Positions 1 to 11,200 of a stretch of DNA of 64,000 nt are shown here, piece after piece. Position 1 is the stretch's first letter. The number at the start of each line of letters is the position of its first letter. The notes beneath the pieces are model-generated. The model did no database searches, was not told where the DNA came from, and saw nothing but the letters and a program-made list of their open reading frames with translations. The translations under genes were made by a program, and so were the position numbers. The DNA is from Nelumbo lutea (taxonomy: Eukaryota > Streptophyta > Magnoliopsida > Proteales > Nelumbonaceae). The stretch lies in contig JAKGHH010000003.1 of NCBI GenBank assembly GCA_022828595.1, positions 105,609,583-105,673,582 of the forward strand, read 5' to 3'.

Positions 1-1
1 T

Positions 2-189
2 ATTCCTCGTATGATTAAGGTGATGGTTGATGGTGTTTTTTATTCTGTATGGCTAGTAACAGCCATTGAAGCTTCTCTGTGGAGAGAAGGAAGAAGGGAG
101 GAAGATGAACAGGTTGAGGGAGATTGGCTACGCAGACTATCTAGATTGGTGGATTCAAATTTGGCCAAAACTTTAATAAGGAAAGTTTA
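2..189 (+). pseudogene. LINE ORF1 remnant (gag-like), partial
   Basis: An open frame runs from base 2 to a TAG at 187-189 and would encode about 62 residues with a charged stretch (WREGRREEDEQVEGDWLRRL). Its position upstream of a LINE endonuclease/RT on the same strand suggests the C-terminal part of the nucleic-acid-binding ORF1 region of an L1-type plant LINE. No zinc knuckle was seen. The sequence is cut at the window edge and decayed downstream, and the Tourist-like element at 626-2181 separates it from the rest of the LINE. The call rests mainly on context. Confidence 0.4.
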
Positions 190-884
190 GGGAATGAAGT
201 TGGAAAGGTGTCAGAGGATAAAATAGGGGAACAAATAGGAGGGAAGATTGGGGAGATGGGATTCAAATCATATGCTAAGGTATCGACAAGTGGTAGCATG
301 GGTTTGGGCTACAGGTTTCACTAATAAAGAACCTGAACCGCCAAAAGACAAAGCCTGCCGTGGCTCAAGACCTTAGCAAAAAGAAACTTGACATTTTAGT
401 GGATGGCCAGGTGGGTGTGAGTAAAGTGGGCCATGTAGGAACGAGTAAAGAAGGGGAATTGCTGGGCCTTATAAATAAACCATATTGGCCGATGATTGTC
501 AAGTCAACATGTCAGAGAGCTCGAGTGGCCCAAAATTGAAGAGGATGAAGCCCATAGGCTAGAAATTTGGTTGGGCCAAGGATTTCATGTATCTGGTCAT
601 TGTGGGCCAAATGGGCCGGAACTTAGGCCATGTTTGGTTCAATTCTCATTCTCTCATTCTTACCCAAGATGAAATTTTAAAATGGACAAGAATGGGTAAA
701 AATAGACAGAATGAGAAAATATTGCCATGAAGCTTTTTTCCTAAAAATGAAGTCTTTTCAGACTGACAAGTGTCCTATGCTGCTCATTTTCGTTCTTCAA
801 ACAAAAAAGAAAATTGTGTCGGTATTCACAAACCGCTAGCCTAGGTCTCCAATAGTCAATGTTGACCAATTGGCATAGATGTTT

Positions 885-2068
885 TGTAAAAGTACTTTTG
901 TAAAAGTGCTTTTATAGTACTTTAATAAAAGCGATTTTATAAAAGTGCTTTCCTAAAAGTGATTTTGTAAAAGTGCTTTCATAAAAGTACTTCCATAAAA
1001 GTACTTCCATAAAAGTACTTTTGTAAAAGTGCTTTTATGAAAGTGCTTTCATAAAAGTACTTCCATAAAATTGCTTTTATAAAAATACTTTTGTGAAAGT
1101 GCTTTTATAAAAGTGCTTCCGTAAAAGTGCTTTTATAAAAGTACTTTAGTAAAAGTGCTTTAGTAATGTACTTTTATAAAAGTACTTTTGTAAAAGCATA
1201 GTTTTCAAGGCGTCTAGGCGATTCTGGGCGACACTGGGGCGCCTAGTCACCTAGTCGCCTAGGCGATAAAAATTTTATAATATGATTAACTGAAATTTGG
1301 CTAGTTTCCTAGTTTGATATACCATTCAGCATGTATGTTAATTGAAAAATAGCAATTCTCATTATTAAGAACATTAAATTTCCTCTAAAAATGTGGCAAA
1401 TCGTCATATCTAAAAGATAAAAATCTTTTACATATATTAATTTCATTATTTTAAAAAATAATACTACTATAATAAGTATTTAATAGAGCAAATTCATAAT
1501 AATTAGTAGCTAAAGAAGGTTATTAGCTTTATATGATAAATATTCAAGATGGAAAGTAAAATAGAAAAAAAAAAAAAGAAGGATTGAGTTTCTGTTTTAT
1601 TTAATTAGAGAGAGAATAGAAAAAAAGAACTTTATTATTCTATTGTTACTTTCCCCTTTCTTTCTTTCTTTTTCTCTTCTCAAAACCCTTTGATCTTTTA
1701 AATTTCAATAGTAAAACATTAAAACAAAATATAATTGATATATATATATAGCATATAATAAAATGTACTAACATATACATTAATAAGATACAACAATATA
1801 AATGATATTATAAAAGGTGCCCACCTTGTCATTTTTGTCACCTAGGTAGGCGCTTATCGCCTAGATGGGCGCCTAGTTGCTAAAAGTCAAGGCGTTTGGG
1901 CGAGGCGCCCAGCCAAGGGCATCTAGTTGCCTAGGCGATGCCTTGACAACTATGCGTAAAAGTGCTTTTATAAATACACTTTCATAAAAGTTCTTTCGTA
2001 AACGTACTTCCATAAAAGTGCTTTCGTAAATGTACTTCCATAAAAGTGCTTTCATAAAAGTACTTCCC
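885..2068. repeat. 14-bp tandem array with GTAC palindrome, split by a nested element
   Basis: Two blocks (about 885-1195 and 1956-2068) consist of degenerate 14-bp units such as ATAAAAGTACTTCC and GTAAAAGTGCTTTT. Each unit contains AAAGTACTTT or a near version, which is self-complementary, so neighbouring units can pair with each other. Roughly 20 units are in the first block and 7-8 in the second. The phase appears to resume after the nested element at 1196-1955, showing that the array existed before that insertion. Confidence 0.85.
1196..1955. mobile_element. Nested inverted-repeat element with CGCCTAGGCG-type ends
   Basis: The termini read GCATAGTTTTCAAGGCG on the left and the complement of GCATAGTTGTCAAGGCA on the right (one mismatch in the first 16). 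Both subterminal zones (1209-1267 and about 1840-1940) are packed with GCGCCTAG, GCCTAGGCG and related palindromic words. The core is AT-rich with no coding potential. It interrupts the 14-bp array. The superfamily is not certain; the ends resemble widespread plant MITE families. Confidence 0.75.
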
Positions 2069-3518
2069 TGAGCAAGAATTTTGTAACCAGACACTCTAAT
2101 GTTATTCATTCTTGCCCATTCTTGCCTAGATTGAGCAAGAATTAAGAAAATGAGGCCCAAAGCAGTGAACCAAACATGGCCTTAATTTAATTAATGGGGC
2201 ATGGTTAGGTGATCTTTAAAGTAGTCACGTGGGGGCTTTAGTAAGGCCGACGATGGAAACTAACCCTGGTCCATCATCATCCTCCCCACGACCTAGAGCA
2301 TAGGCGAACGTCTTGTAGCGGCAAACAAGCTTAAGTTGGAGACTTGTTACAGTGAAAATGGTGCAATCTCCAGAACGCCAGTGAAAATGGTGCAATCTCC
2401 AGAACGCCATAATCCAAGGAGTAGAAAATGCTCTGCCGATAAATCTATTGAGGAGGAAGACATTTTTTCATCGGGCGATGAAGGTTCAGACTCTGAAGAT
2501 GTAGAGACTTCAAGCACTGGAAGTGTTTGCCTAGTAATAAATGGTGTTTCACAAGGATGAAAGCTTTGACACAGAACAACTGTTTTAGGAGTCTGATGAA
2601 GAAGACTGTTCAAAGAACCTAACGAGCTCGACTTACCTTTTTTTTTTAGGCTTCGATGGAAGGAGGTAGGAGAGAAGAAATTGCTATCGGCAAAGGTATT
2701 GAAGACCATCCAACATACTTCAAAGTGATCCCAGAGACTGAGCAAGTGCAAGATGTTTTGTTAATGGCTAATAACTTACCTTCTCTGTAGAGTGGAGGGA
2801 CACCGCTGGGGAATTTGGGTGAACCAAGTTTAGCCGCCAAGTTCCTTTGTCCAGATCAGTACCAGGCCTCTTGCTATAGGAGTGGAAACAGACTTTTGTG
2901 GACTGAATACTAATTCGAGAATCAGGACCTTCCTACAGAGCTCCCCTCAGAAGGTACGCCTGTCTTTAAGTTTAAGAACACTAATGAGTCTATTGTGCCT
3001 GTAACAGAATTTTCTCAGCCTTCGCCATTGTTTATGGAGCCAAAAAAGGATAGTGTGCAGGGTGTGCATGACTTGAGGGGTGAAGCTGGAGTAAGGAGTG
3101 AGGAGAATGAATGGAAGGAACTTGGTGAAAAAATCTAGGGGCTGGTGAGTGAATACTTTGAGAACCTGCAAAGGAAGGAGGCTATAACTGAAGAAAATGC
3201 AGGGGGTTTGGGTGTACAGAATGTCTTGTAGAGGGAAGGGAGGGTAGATGAAGGGACAAATGAAAAGGAAAAGGAACCAATGATAGATCTTGTACAAGCG
3301 ATGGGGTTAAAGTTGAGAGAGGTAGAAAATATTAAAGCCTATGCCAAAAAGAAAGGGAAAAAAAGAGTCAACTGATCAAAGGAAGAGAAAAATGATAGAG
3401 GTAGGGAGAGAAACTAAAATTTGATGATGCAGCTGATCTTGAATTTAGTGCGAGGGGGCAGAGACGGATGGGTCCAAAGCAAGGGATTATTCGAGTGGGG
3501 ATTAAGTTGAATTTTGAC

Positions 3519-6500
3519 ATGAAGATATTGGGCTGGATGTTAGAGGCTTAGGCAGTGCTAGGAAAAGAAGTGTAATAAAGGATCTTCTCAAAAAAGAGTG
3601 TCCAGATATAGTAATGCTACAAGAAACAAAATTGGAAATCCCGGATACAAGGTGGGTGAGAAGTGTGTGGAGCTCTAGAGGGATAGGTTGGTCCTTTGTG
3701 CCCTCATGGGGGGCCTTTGGGGGGATTGTTACAATGTGGAAGGAGGTGGTGGACCCGTTGGAGGAGTTAATAGGTCGATTCTCAGTCTCTCTGAAGTTCA
3801 AAGGTGTGGGAGATGGGTTTACTTGGGTTCTATCGAATGTTTATGGCCCCAATAGATACAGAGGTAGAGGTTTAATGTGGGAAGAACTTTATGACATTAG
3901 AGGGTTGTTGGATGGACCATGGTGTTTAGGTGGTGATTTTAATGTGGTTAGATTCAGAAATGAGACAAATAGCCCTAACCAATTGGTCACGACAAGCATG
4001 AGTAAATTCAATGATTTTATTGATGATTGTGAATTGATGGAACTTCCTCTTCAACATACCATTTTTCTAACTTACAAAATCCTCCAAGTTGCTCCAAGTG
4101 CATTGGACAGGATTGTCAGCTAGAGCTTTACCAAGAGTCACCTTGGATCATTGGTTGATCAGCATTGGGACTAAAGACTTTCTAAGTGGCCCTAGACCTT
4201 TCAGATTTGAAAATATGTGGCTAACTCACTTGGACTTTGCTATTAAGGTGAAAGAGTGGTGGAATGAAGAGATGGAAGTAGTCCAAGGGAAAGGAGTAAC
4301 TTTCCACAGGAAATTAAAAAGTCTGAAAATCAAAGTCAAGGAGTGGAATGGAGAGCATTTTGGGAGAGTAGAGGATAGGAAATTAAATGTGATATCCCAA
4401 ATTGAGCTTCTTGATGACAAGGAAGGTCTGGGTGTATTATTAGAGGGAGACAGGAGTCTAAGATGGTCACTGAAGAAGGAGTTGGAAGAAATTCTATTCA
4501 GAGAAGAAATTTGTTGGAGACAAAAATCAAGACATCAATGGATCAAAGAAGGGGATGGCAATACTATGTTTTTTCATGCACTAGCTAATGGTAGAAGGCG
4601 AAAGAATTTTGTGGAGAAACTAGAAGTCAATGGAGTGCTGATGTCTGACTACGAGGGTATTGCCAATTGTTTCGTAAATCACTTTAAAGAAGTATATAAG
4701 AGACAGGAGGGCACTAGTTTTAGCCTGGTAGGATTAGATTGGCCAAGCTTGAAGCTTGAAATGGCACACTGGATGGAAAGGGATTTTGAGTTGGAAGAAA
4801 AAAGGGGCCAGATGGTTTTATTATGTATATTTATCAAGGCTGTTGGGATATCATCAAGTCAGATTTATGGGCAGTCTTTGAGGAGTTTGCTGAGGAGCAA
4901 TCTATTAGCCTAGGGATTAACTCCACCTTCTTAGCCTTGATACCTAAGAAGGGAGATGCTATTCAGCCAAGAGATTTAAAACCCATCAGTTTGGTTACTA
5001 TTATCTACAAGATAGTTGCCAAAGTAATTTCCTTGAAGTTAAAAATAGTTTTTCCCTCCTTAATAAGTCAATCGCAAGGGGCTTTCATTCAAGGTAGACA
5101 AATCAATGATCAAGTCCTAATAGCTAATGAATGTGTGGAAGACTTCAAGAGAAGGGGGAAGAAAGGATTTGTTTGTAAATTAGATCTAGAGAAAGCGTAC
5201 GATCTGGTAGATTGGTCATTCTTGATGGAAGTTTTGAGGAATTTTGGGTTTGGAGATAGGTGGTGTGGTTGAATTGAAGGCTGTTTGACCACTGCTCATT
5301 ATTCTATGTTGGTTAATGGGGTGGTTAGAGATTTCTTTCTAGCTACTAGAGGATTGAGACAAGGGGATCCCCTCTCTCCCTTCCTCTTTACCTTGTTAGC
5401 AAATGTTTTTAGTAGACTTATTTTGAGAGTGGATAGGTTGAATCTGATTAGAGGATGGAGGGTTGGAAGAGAGGGCATTATTGTTACACACCTACAGTTT
5501 GCAAATGACACTATCCTCTTTTATGAGACTAGGGACCCTCAAATAACGAAGAATTTGAAATGGGTGATAAAGTTGTTTGAGGTTGTGTCAAAGCTAAAAA
5601 TCAACTTCCAAAAGAGTTGTATAGTGGGGCTGAATTTAAAGGAGGAGGAATTGGGTGAGGTAGCTGAGGCGTTAGGTTGCTTGACATCTAGTTGGCCTTT
5701 GAGATACCTGGGGTTACCATTAGGAGCCAATCCTGGGGAAGGAAGCTTTTGGAATCCCGTGGTGGAAAGGTGTGCTAAGAAACTGGCGGCCTGGAAAAGA
5801 AATTATATGACCTTGGGGGGTTGAATTACTTTAATTCAATCCACCTTAGGGAATCTCCCAATTTACTTACTTTCCGTAATTAGGGTGCTGCAAAGGGAGG
5901 TAATGAAAGTAGAGAAGCTGATGAGGGATATTTTGTGGGAGCCTGGAGAGGGAAGGAAGGATCATTTGGTAAGATGGGAATTAGTATGCAAGAAAAAGGA
6001 GCAAGGGGGTCTAGGATTGGGTAACCTAGGGAAGAAAAACTCAGCCCTTTTGGGTAAGTGGCTTTGGAGATGGCCTTTGGAGGAAAGACTTTGGCACAAA
6101 GTTGTAGAGAGTATTCATGGAGCAGAAGGCAATGGTTGGGATGCTGGCATTTCTTAGAGGGCTACGTTGAACTCTCCTTAGAAGGCAATCTATGGCGTTC
6201 TTCCACAATTCTTAAACTTAATCAGGTATGATGTATGCACTAGGGATAGGGTTCTTTTTTGGGAGGACTTATGGATCGGAAATTCAACCCTCAAGGATCT
6301 TTTTTCGCCTTTGTATTCCCTCTCTCACTTTAAAAATGAATCTGTTCAAAGATTTGTATCATTCTCTTTGTCATTTGGTTTCAGTTGGGATTTGGGTTTC
6401 AGGAGAGCTTTAAGAGATTCTGAGCTTGGCCAAACAGCATAGTTACTTTGTTTGCTTGATCCTATCTGTTTGGACCCTTCTAAACCGGATGCTCATATTT

Positions 6501-7545
6501 GGTTTCCTAATCCTTTGGGCACATTCTCATGCGCCTCCTTTTTCTCTTCCTTATGCTTTGTCCCTAGCTCTCAGCCTTTCCCTTGTAAAGAGGTCTGGTC
6601 TAAACCTGTTCCCCCTAAAGTTGGAGCCCTTTGTTGGAAGGCCTCTCTTGAAAAACTAAACACCTTGGACAACCTACAAAGAAGACCTTGTCTCAGTATT
6701 TCCCCCAACTAACTGGTGTGTCCTCTGCAAAACAAGTGGAGAAAGTTGTTACCATTTACTAATATCTTGTCCCTTTGTTGTAGGTCTCTAGGAAAAGCTT
6801 CTTAATCTCTTTGGATGCAGGTGGACAATGCGAATGCAGGTTAGCAATCTATTTGAGCCTACAACCTTCAGGTGTGGCCTAAGAAAAGAGGTAAAGTCTT
6901 GTGGAGGTGTGCTAGGGCTGCATTGGTTTGGACTGTTTGGGAAGAAAGAAATGTCAGGATCTTTGATGAGGAGAGGAACGAGATCATTGGATGGGATTGC
7001 TTAATTAATAGAGCCATTAATTGGGTAAAGACCCTAGGATTATTCTCTCCATTCTCCTTTGATGATTTATGGAGAAATTGGGAAGCGGTTGCCAAAAGCT
7101 CTAGTACAAGGCCTAAACCGTCACCAGAATGGGAACCTCCTCAAGAGGGTATCATTAAGCTCAACTTTGATGGCAGCAGTTTTGGCAATCTGGGTCCTTC
7201 TGGTGTTGGGGGAGTGTTTAGAAATAGAGGGGCTAATCATTGCTTTATACTCTGGCCCTATAGGAGTAGGGGACTCAGTCAATGCAGAAATTAAAGCAGC
7301 GTTACAAGGAGCTGAATTTGCCAAGGAACTGAATTGTGAATAGTTGTTAATTGAAGGTGATTCCAAGTTGGTGATCCAGTGGTTAAAAGACAGCAGTCTG
7401 GTCCTATAAAGGGGCTTTACGAAGATTCAAATGGCTAACTACAAACATGTCAGTCCACTTCCAATGGGAAAGAAGATCAGCAAATGGGTTAGGAGATTCA
7501 TTAACTAAACAAGGGGTGCATAGGAATCGGATATTTTGGGATAAA
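3519..7545 (+). pseudogene. LINE ORF2: endonuclease, reverse transcriptase, zinc finger, RNase H (broken)
   Basis: ORF2 once made the enzyme that nicks target DNA and reverse-transcribes the LINE RNA. Visible parts in order: an APE-type endonuclease (3614-4123, with MLQETK and LGGDFNV); a linker (4089-4800); reverse transcriptase (4823-5824, with GAFIQGRQINDQ, KLDLEKAYD and GLRQGDPLSPFLF); a zinc-binding stretch near 6711-6785 (NWCVLCKTSGESCYHLLISC); and an RNase H start near 7155 (LNFDGSSFGNLGPSGVGGV). The catalytic Y/F-A-D-D box reads FAND at about 5502-5513, so the first aspartate is lost. In-frame stops lie at about 5270 and 5822, and there are frameshifts near 4110, 4800 and beyond 6157. 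The copy is non-functional. Confidence 0.9.
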
Positions 7546-7639
7546 CTGTAATTTTCTTTTTGCTTTAATCTGAGGCTGCATCTTGTGCCTCAACTTGGGA
7601 ACTTTCTCTGTGTATCTTTTATGCTTTTAATCTATTAAT

Positions 7640-8254
7640 AAATTCACTCATTATTCATCAAAAAGATAAAGTGACGCTTGGATTATATCTGATATTGTTT
7701 CCTTGTAAAGCTTTTTAGTTGGATATCTGACATCTCATGTTGCTGTCTCCAATACATGGCTGTTAAGCTAGTTTTACTCGTATTGGTGGCTTTTTACTGC
7801 TCTTTTTCCCTTTCAGATAAATAGTTGGGAGTGTTTCAGATTATGTAAATTGCTCGGGAAATTTTGCAAATCTTAATAATATAATAGAGTTATATAAATT
7901 CTTGGGTTTGCATAAATTATATTCAACTCAATTCAAACCAACCTTAATCCCAACTACTTGGAGTTGGCTTCATAAATCCTGTACCACCATTATGTTCTAT
8001 TAAGAAACATTTTTTTTGGTCAAACTACAAGCTTCAAATGATTATTTATCGCTTTAGACCACATTTTTTTGGGTCTTCCCCTTGTTCTTTATGAGCATTC
8101 TCATCATGAGCCTTCTAACTTGCATCGATTTTCTTAATGTTATAGTCATTGGTCATCTATATAGATGACCAAGCCATCTTAGTTGACTTTCCGTCATCGT
8201 ATCACTAATTGAAGCTAAAGTCCTCTCTAATGTGTTTATTTTGGATTTGCATAG
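7640..8254. other. Intronic stretch with RTE-type LINE-like fragment (antisense)
   Basis: Between the LINE tail and the first helicase exon, about 7920-8225 contains words (AACCTTAATCCCAACTACTT, GGAGTTGGCTTCATAAATCC) that are common in antisense copies of RTE-type plant LINEs. Translation of the complementary strand gives only short broken frames. The remainder (7640-7915) is AT-rich intron. The family call is from memory of the repeat words and is moderate at best. Confidence 0.45.
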
Positions 8255-11200
8255 GTTATATTGGCCACAAATATTGCAGAATCATCAGTCACAATACCAG
8301 GAGTAGCATTCGTTATTGATTCATGCCGATCTTTACAAGTCTTTTGGGATAATAACAGGAAAAAGGAATCAGCAGAACTTGTTTGGGTGTCTAAATCTCA
8401 GGTGATGAGGATAATCGTATGCTTTGATTTCAGAGTTTTCTAGTAATTCACAATTAATTTCTTTTCAAATATTGGCTGTAGGCTGAGCAGCGCAAGGGGA
8501 GAACAGGTAGGACTTGTGATGGCCAGATTTATCGATTGGTTACTCGATCATTTTTCAATAAGTTGAATGAGCATGAACTCCCAGCTATATTAAGATTACC
8601 ATTAAGGCAACAGGTCCTTCAGATTTGTTGTGCTGAATCTAAAGCCATTAGTGATCCTAAAGGTCTGATATCATTTCTTAAATGCAAATCTGATTCTCTT
8701 GAAAGTTCTCATCTCATGCAAGTTATCTCATGCTTGAAAGTTCTCATCTCATGCAATTTATCAACACACGATTATCTGTTTGGCTGGAATTTGGCTCAAT
8801 TGGATTATCCTAGAATTTGGTCTATAATCAACAGTGTTAAGTAATATTGGAGAGATGTCCAAGAAGCCATGTCGTTTGGGTGCTTCCTATTATTTGATTA
8901 CATAAAACATCCTTGATTTAGTCATTGAGCTGCAGATCCTACTTTCCTGCCACCTATAACTTGCATGCAGGATGATAGCATATTTTCCATCCTGACTTGT
9001 GCATTACCCTTCCTCTATGTAGAGTTTTTTTTTTTTTTTTAATAAGTTTCCAATTGTAGTCTTATGGTTTTTTTTTTCTTTTTCAATAAGATCCCAAGAT
9101 CCCACAGACGATCTATTCTAGATAACTTTTGGTGCCTAGCTATTTTCCACTCAAGAGAAGGTATCTGGGCACTGAAAAATGTGATTATAATTGGACTTGG
9201 ACCTTTCTCCCTATATGATTGGGAGACAAATCAGAATGTATTGAGCCACAAAATTTTCCTTGTAGAAACTTGTCATTTCTCTATTATGCCAAGCATATAC
9301 ATTTCTTTTGACAAATTCTATTATACATTTCTTTATTATGTCAATTCCTTTGCAATTTTTCATGCAGGTCTATTATACATTTCTTTTCACAAATTCTCTA
9401 TGATGAAGAACTTTTACCTTAATAATGCACTTTTTTCATTTCTCCCATTGCGTCAATGGGTTTCCAGTGATTGTCTGGATTCAATGTATCAAGCACTGTA
9501 ATTTGGTTTATAGTTAGTAGACATTCTTTGAAAAAAAAAATTTTTTTGAAGACATTCTTTGTTAAACTGTGGCTATGTAAATGTATTGCTTAAGCTGGGA
9601 GGGATGGGTTATGAACTAAAAGTGGATAATATGACCACTTTTCTGGCTTTATTAGAAAGAAATCAGCACATGACACTTGAAACAAAATGGATTCTAGGAT
9701 ACATGAATTGGATCTTCTGAAGATTTAACCTCCCAGCACTCAGCGTGATGTTAGATATGGTGATTCATGGTTTGGATATACTGTTTAATCGACCCACATA
9801 GGATGCATGCTGTGCCAATGGATTTCATTTACTATGCATTTTAGTGTAACTAAAGCATTCAATAAGTTATACCATCCATCATTGTCGTCTGTTTAGTGAA
9901 AACGGTTTCTTCTTTCTTTTGTTTTCGTCTTTTTCTTGGGGGTGTGAATGGGAAAGAGAACTATCTATGCAAGTATGCCTTGTCTAGTGGTGGCACCACC
10001 CCATCCTAATGTCTATACCTCCAGATCCTTATATCCTTTTTTTTTCTCCTTGATGATGGCATTGTTGTTTCTGTCTTCAGATTGATTAATTCATGTTCTT
10101 TTTCTCTCCAACCTGTGGATGTTAGATGGGGATGGATGTGTTTTACAAGCTGAAGGGCAGCACAAAACAAGTATTCTCAAAGAGAATCCTAACTTAATTC
10201 AAAAGGGAGGACATGTACACAAAAGGTTTAAAATGTCGATGTCGGTAGAAATGTCGGTCATCCAAATATAAGAAACATGTCGGAAATGTCAGAAATATTG
10301 TAAAAATTATAGACATGGTGGAAACATTGTAAAATATGCAAAACATAGAATGATATTTTATGAAATGACAAAAGAAGCTTAGGCACACTTTTTTAAATTA
10401 TTATCTTGTTCCAAATTATTAAACAAAACTAAGAAACTAAGGTTATAGACAAAAGAATATGTTCTGAAGTTGCCCTGTAAACCTTAAACTTTAGAATTTC
10501 ATGATAGAATTAGTTAAAGCAAAATTTAAACTCATAGAAAATGTGAATGGCTGTAATAGATCATCCAAATAATCTACTACAGAAACAAAAACTATTATTT
10601 AACATCATGTTTGAAATGAATATTGAGCTAGCTCAAAGCTGTAATCATGCAAGTTAGGTGGACAATAACTTGTTACTTCACATACCTACAATATTGTCAC
10701 CAACTTATGTTATAATACCATCTCTTGTGCTCCACATAGTACTGGTAGTGTTCACTAGGGAATATGTCAATTCTAGTTATATTTCATGTTGCTACCCATG
10801 GAAGTGAAAATGGAAATATGTTGTCGATGCTATCTCTTGTACTCCATGTAGGTCTGGTAGTGTTCATTGGGGAAATGTCGATTCCAGTAAAATTTCGTGT
10901 CGCTACACATGGAAATGGAAATATGTCGTGGAAATATTAGGGAAATTAGGGACATTTTAAACGATACACAAGAAAATTTACTCACCAACGAGTGTTCATG
11001 TTGGTTAAATTCTGATGCTTGGTTTCCCTCTCCTTTCTGGAACTTAAATGATTGAAGTCTCAACGTTTGCACTTGATCTATAGCATTGGAAATCAGGAAA
11101 GTAAGGTGTTTTGCACATAACTAAATGGACATTGGACATTTATTTATTGTAGTTTCAAACACACAAGTGTCACTAGGCATCACATAGGGCACCTGAAGTG

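Larger units (their letters stand above)
626..2181. mobile_element. Tourist-like (PIF/Harbinger-type) non-autonomous element with internal repeats
   Basis: Perfect 16-bp terminal inverted repeats (GGCCATGTTTGGTTCA at 626-641, its complement at 2166-2181) are flanked by TTA on both sides (623-625, 2182-2184). A 3-bp TTA/TAA duplication and a GGCC/GGCT-type terminus are the known signature of PIF/Harbinger (Tourist) MITEs. At 1556 bp it is much longer than a usual MITE because its interior holds a 14-bp tandem array and a second nested inverted-repeat element (1196-1955). No transposase coding was seen. Confidence 0.85.
1..7640 (+). mobile_element. L1-type LINE, decayed, interrupted by a MITE
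   Basis: This non-LTR retrotransposon is read on the + strand. An ORF1-like region (1-625 and about 2185-3480) is followed by ORF2 with an endonuclease, reverse transcriptase, zinc-binding region and RNase H (about 3519-7545). The tail after 7560 ends in an A-rich stretch near 7640 (repeated 'attaat', then 'caaaaagataaag'). The 1.56-kb inverted-repeat element at 626-2181 is inserted in the 5' part. Stops and frameshifts throughout ORF2 mean it is dead. The next helicase exon starts at 8255, so the LINE probably sits in an upstream intron of that gene, in sense orientation. No clear target-site duplication could be set because the 5' end is outside the window. Confidence 0.85.

Noticed and set aside
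885..1195. CRISPR-like regular array
   Set aside because: Units are contiguous 14-bp tandem repeats without spacers, and the sequence is plant nuclear.
8663..8844. Extension of helicase exon 2 past the donor at 8663
   Set aside because: It would end at a stop after 60 codons without family similarity; splicing at 8662 to 12820 restores the expected continuous sequence.
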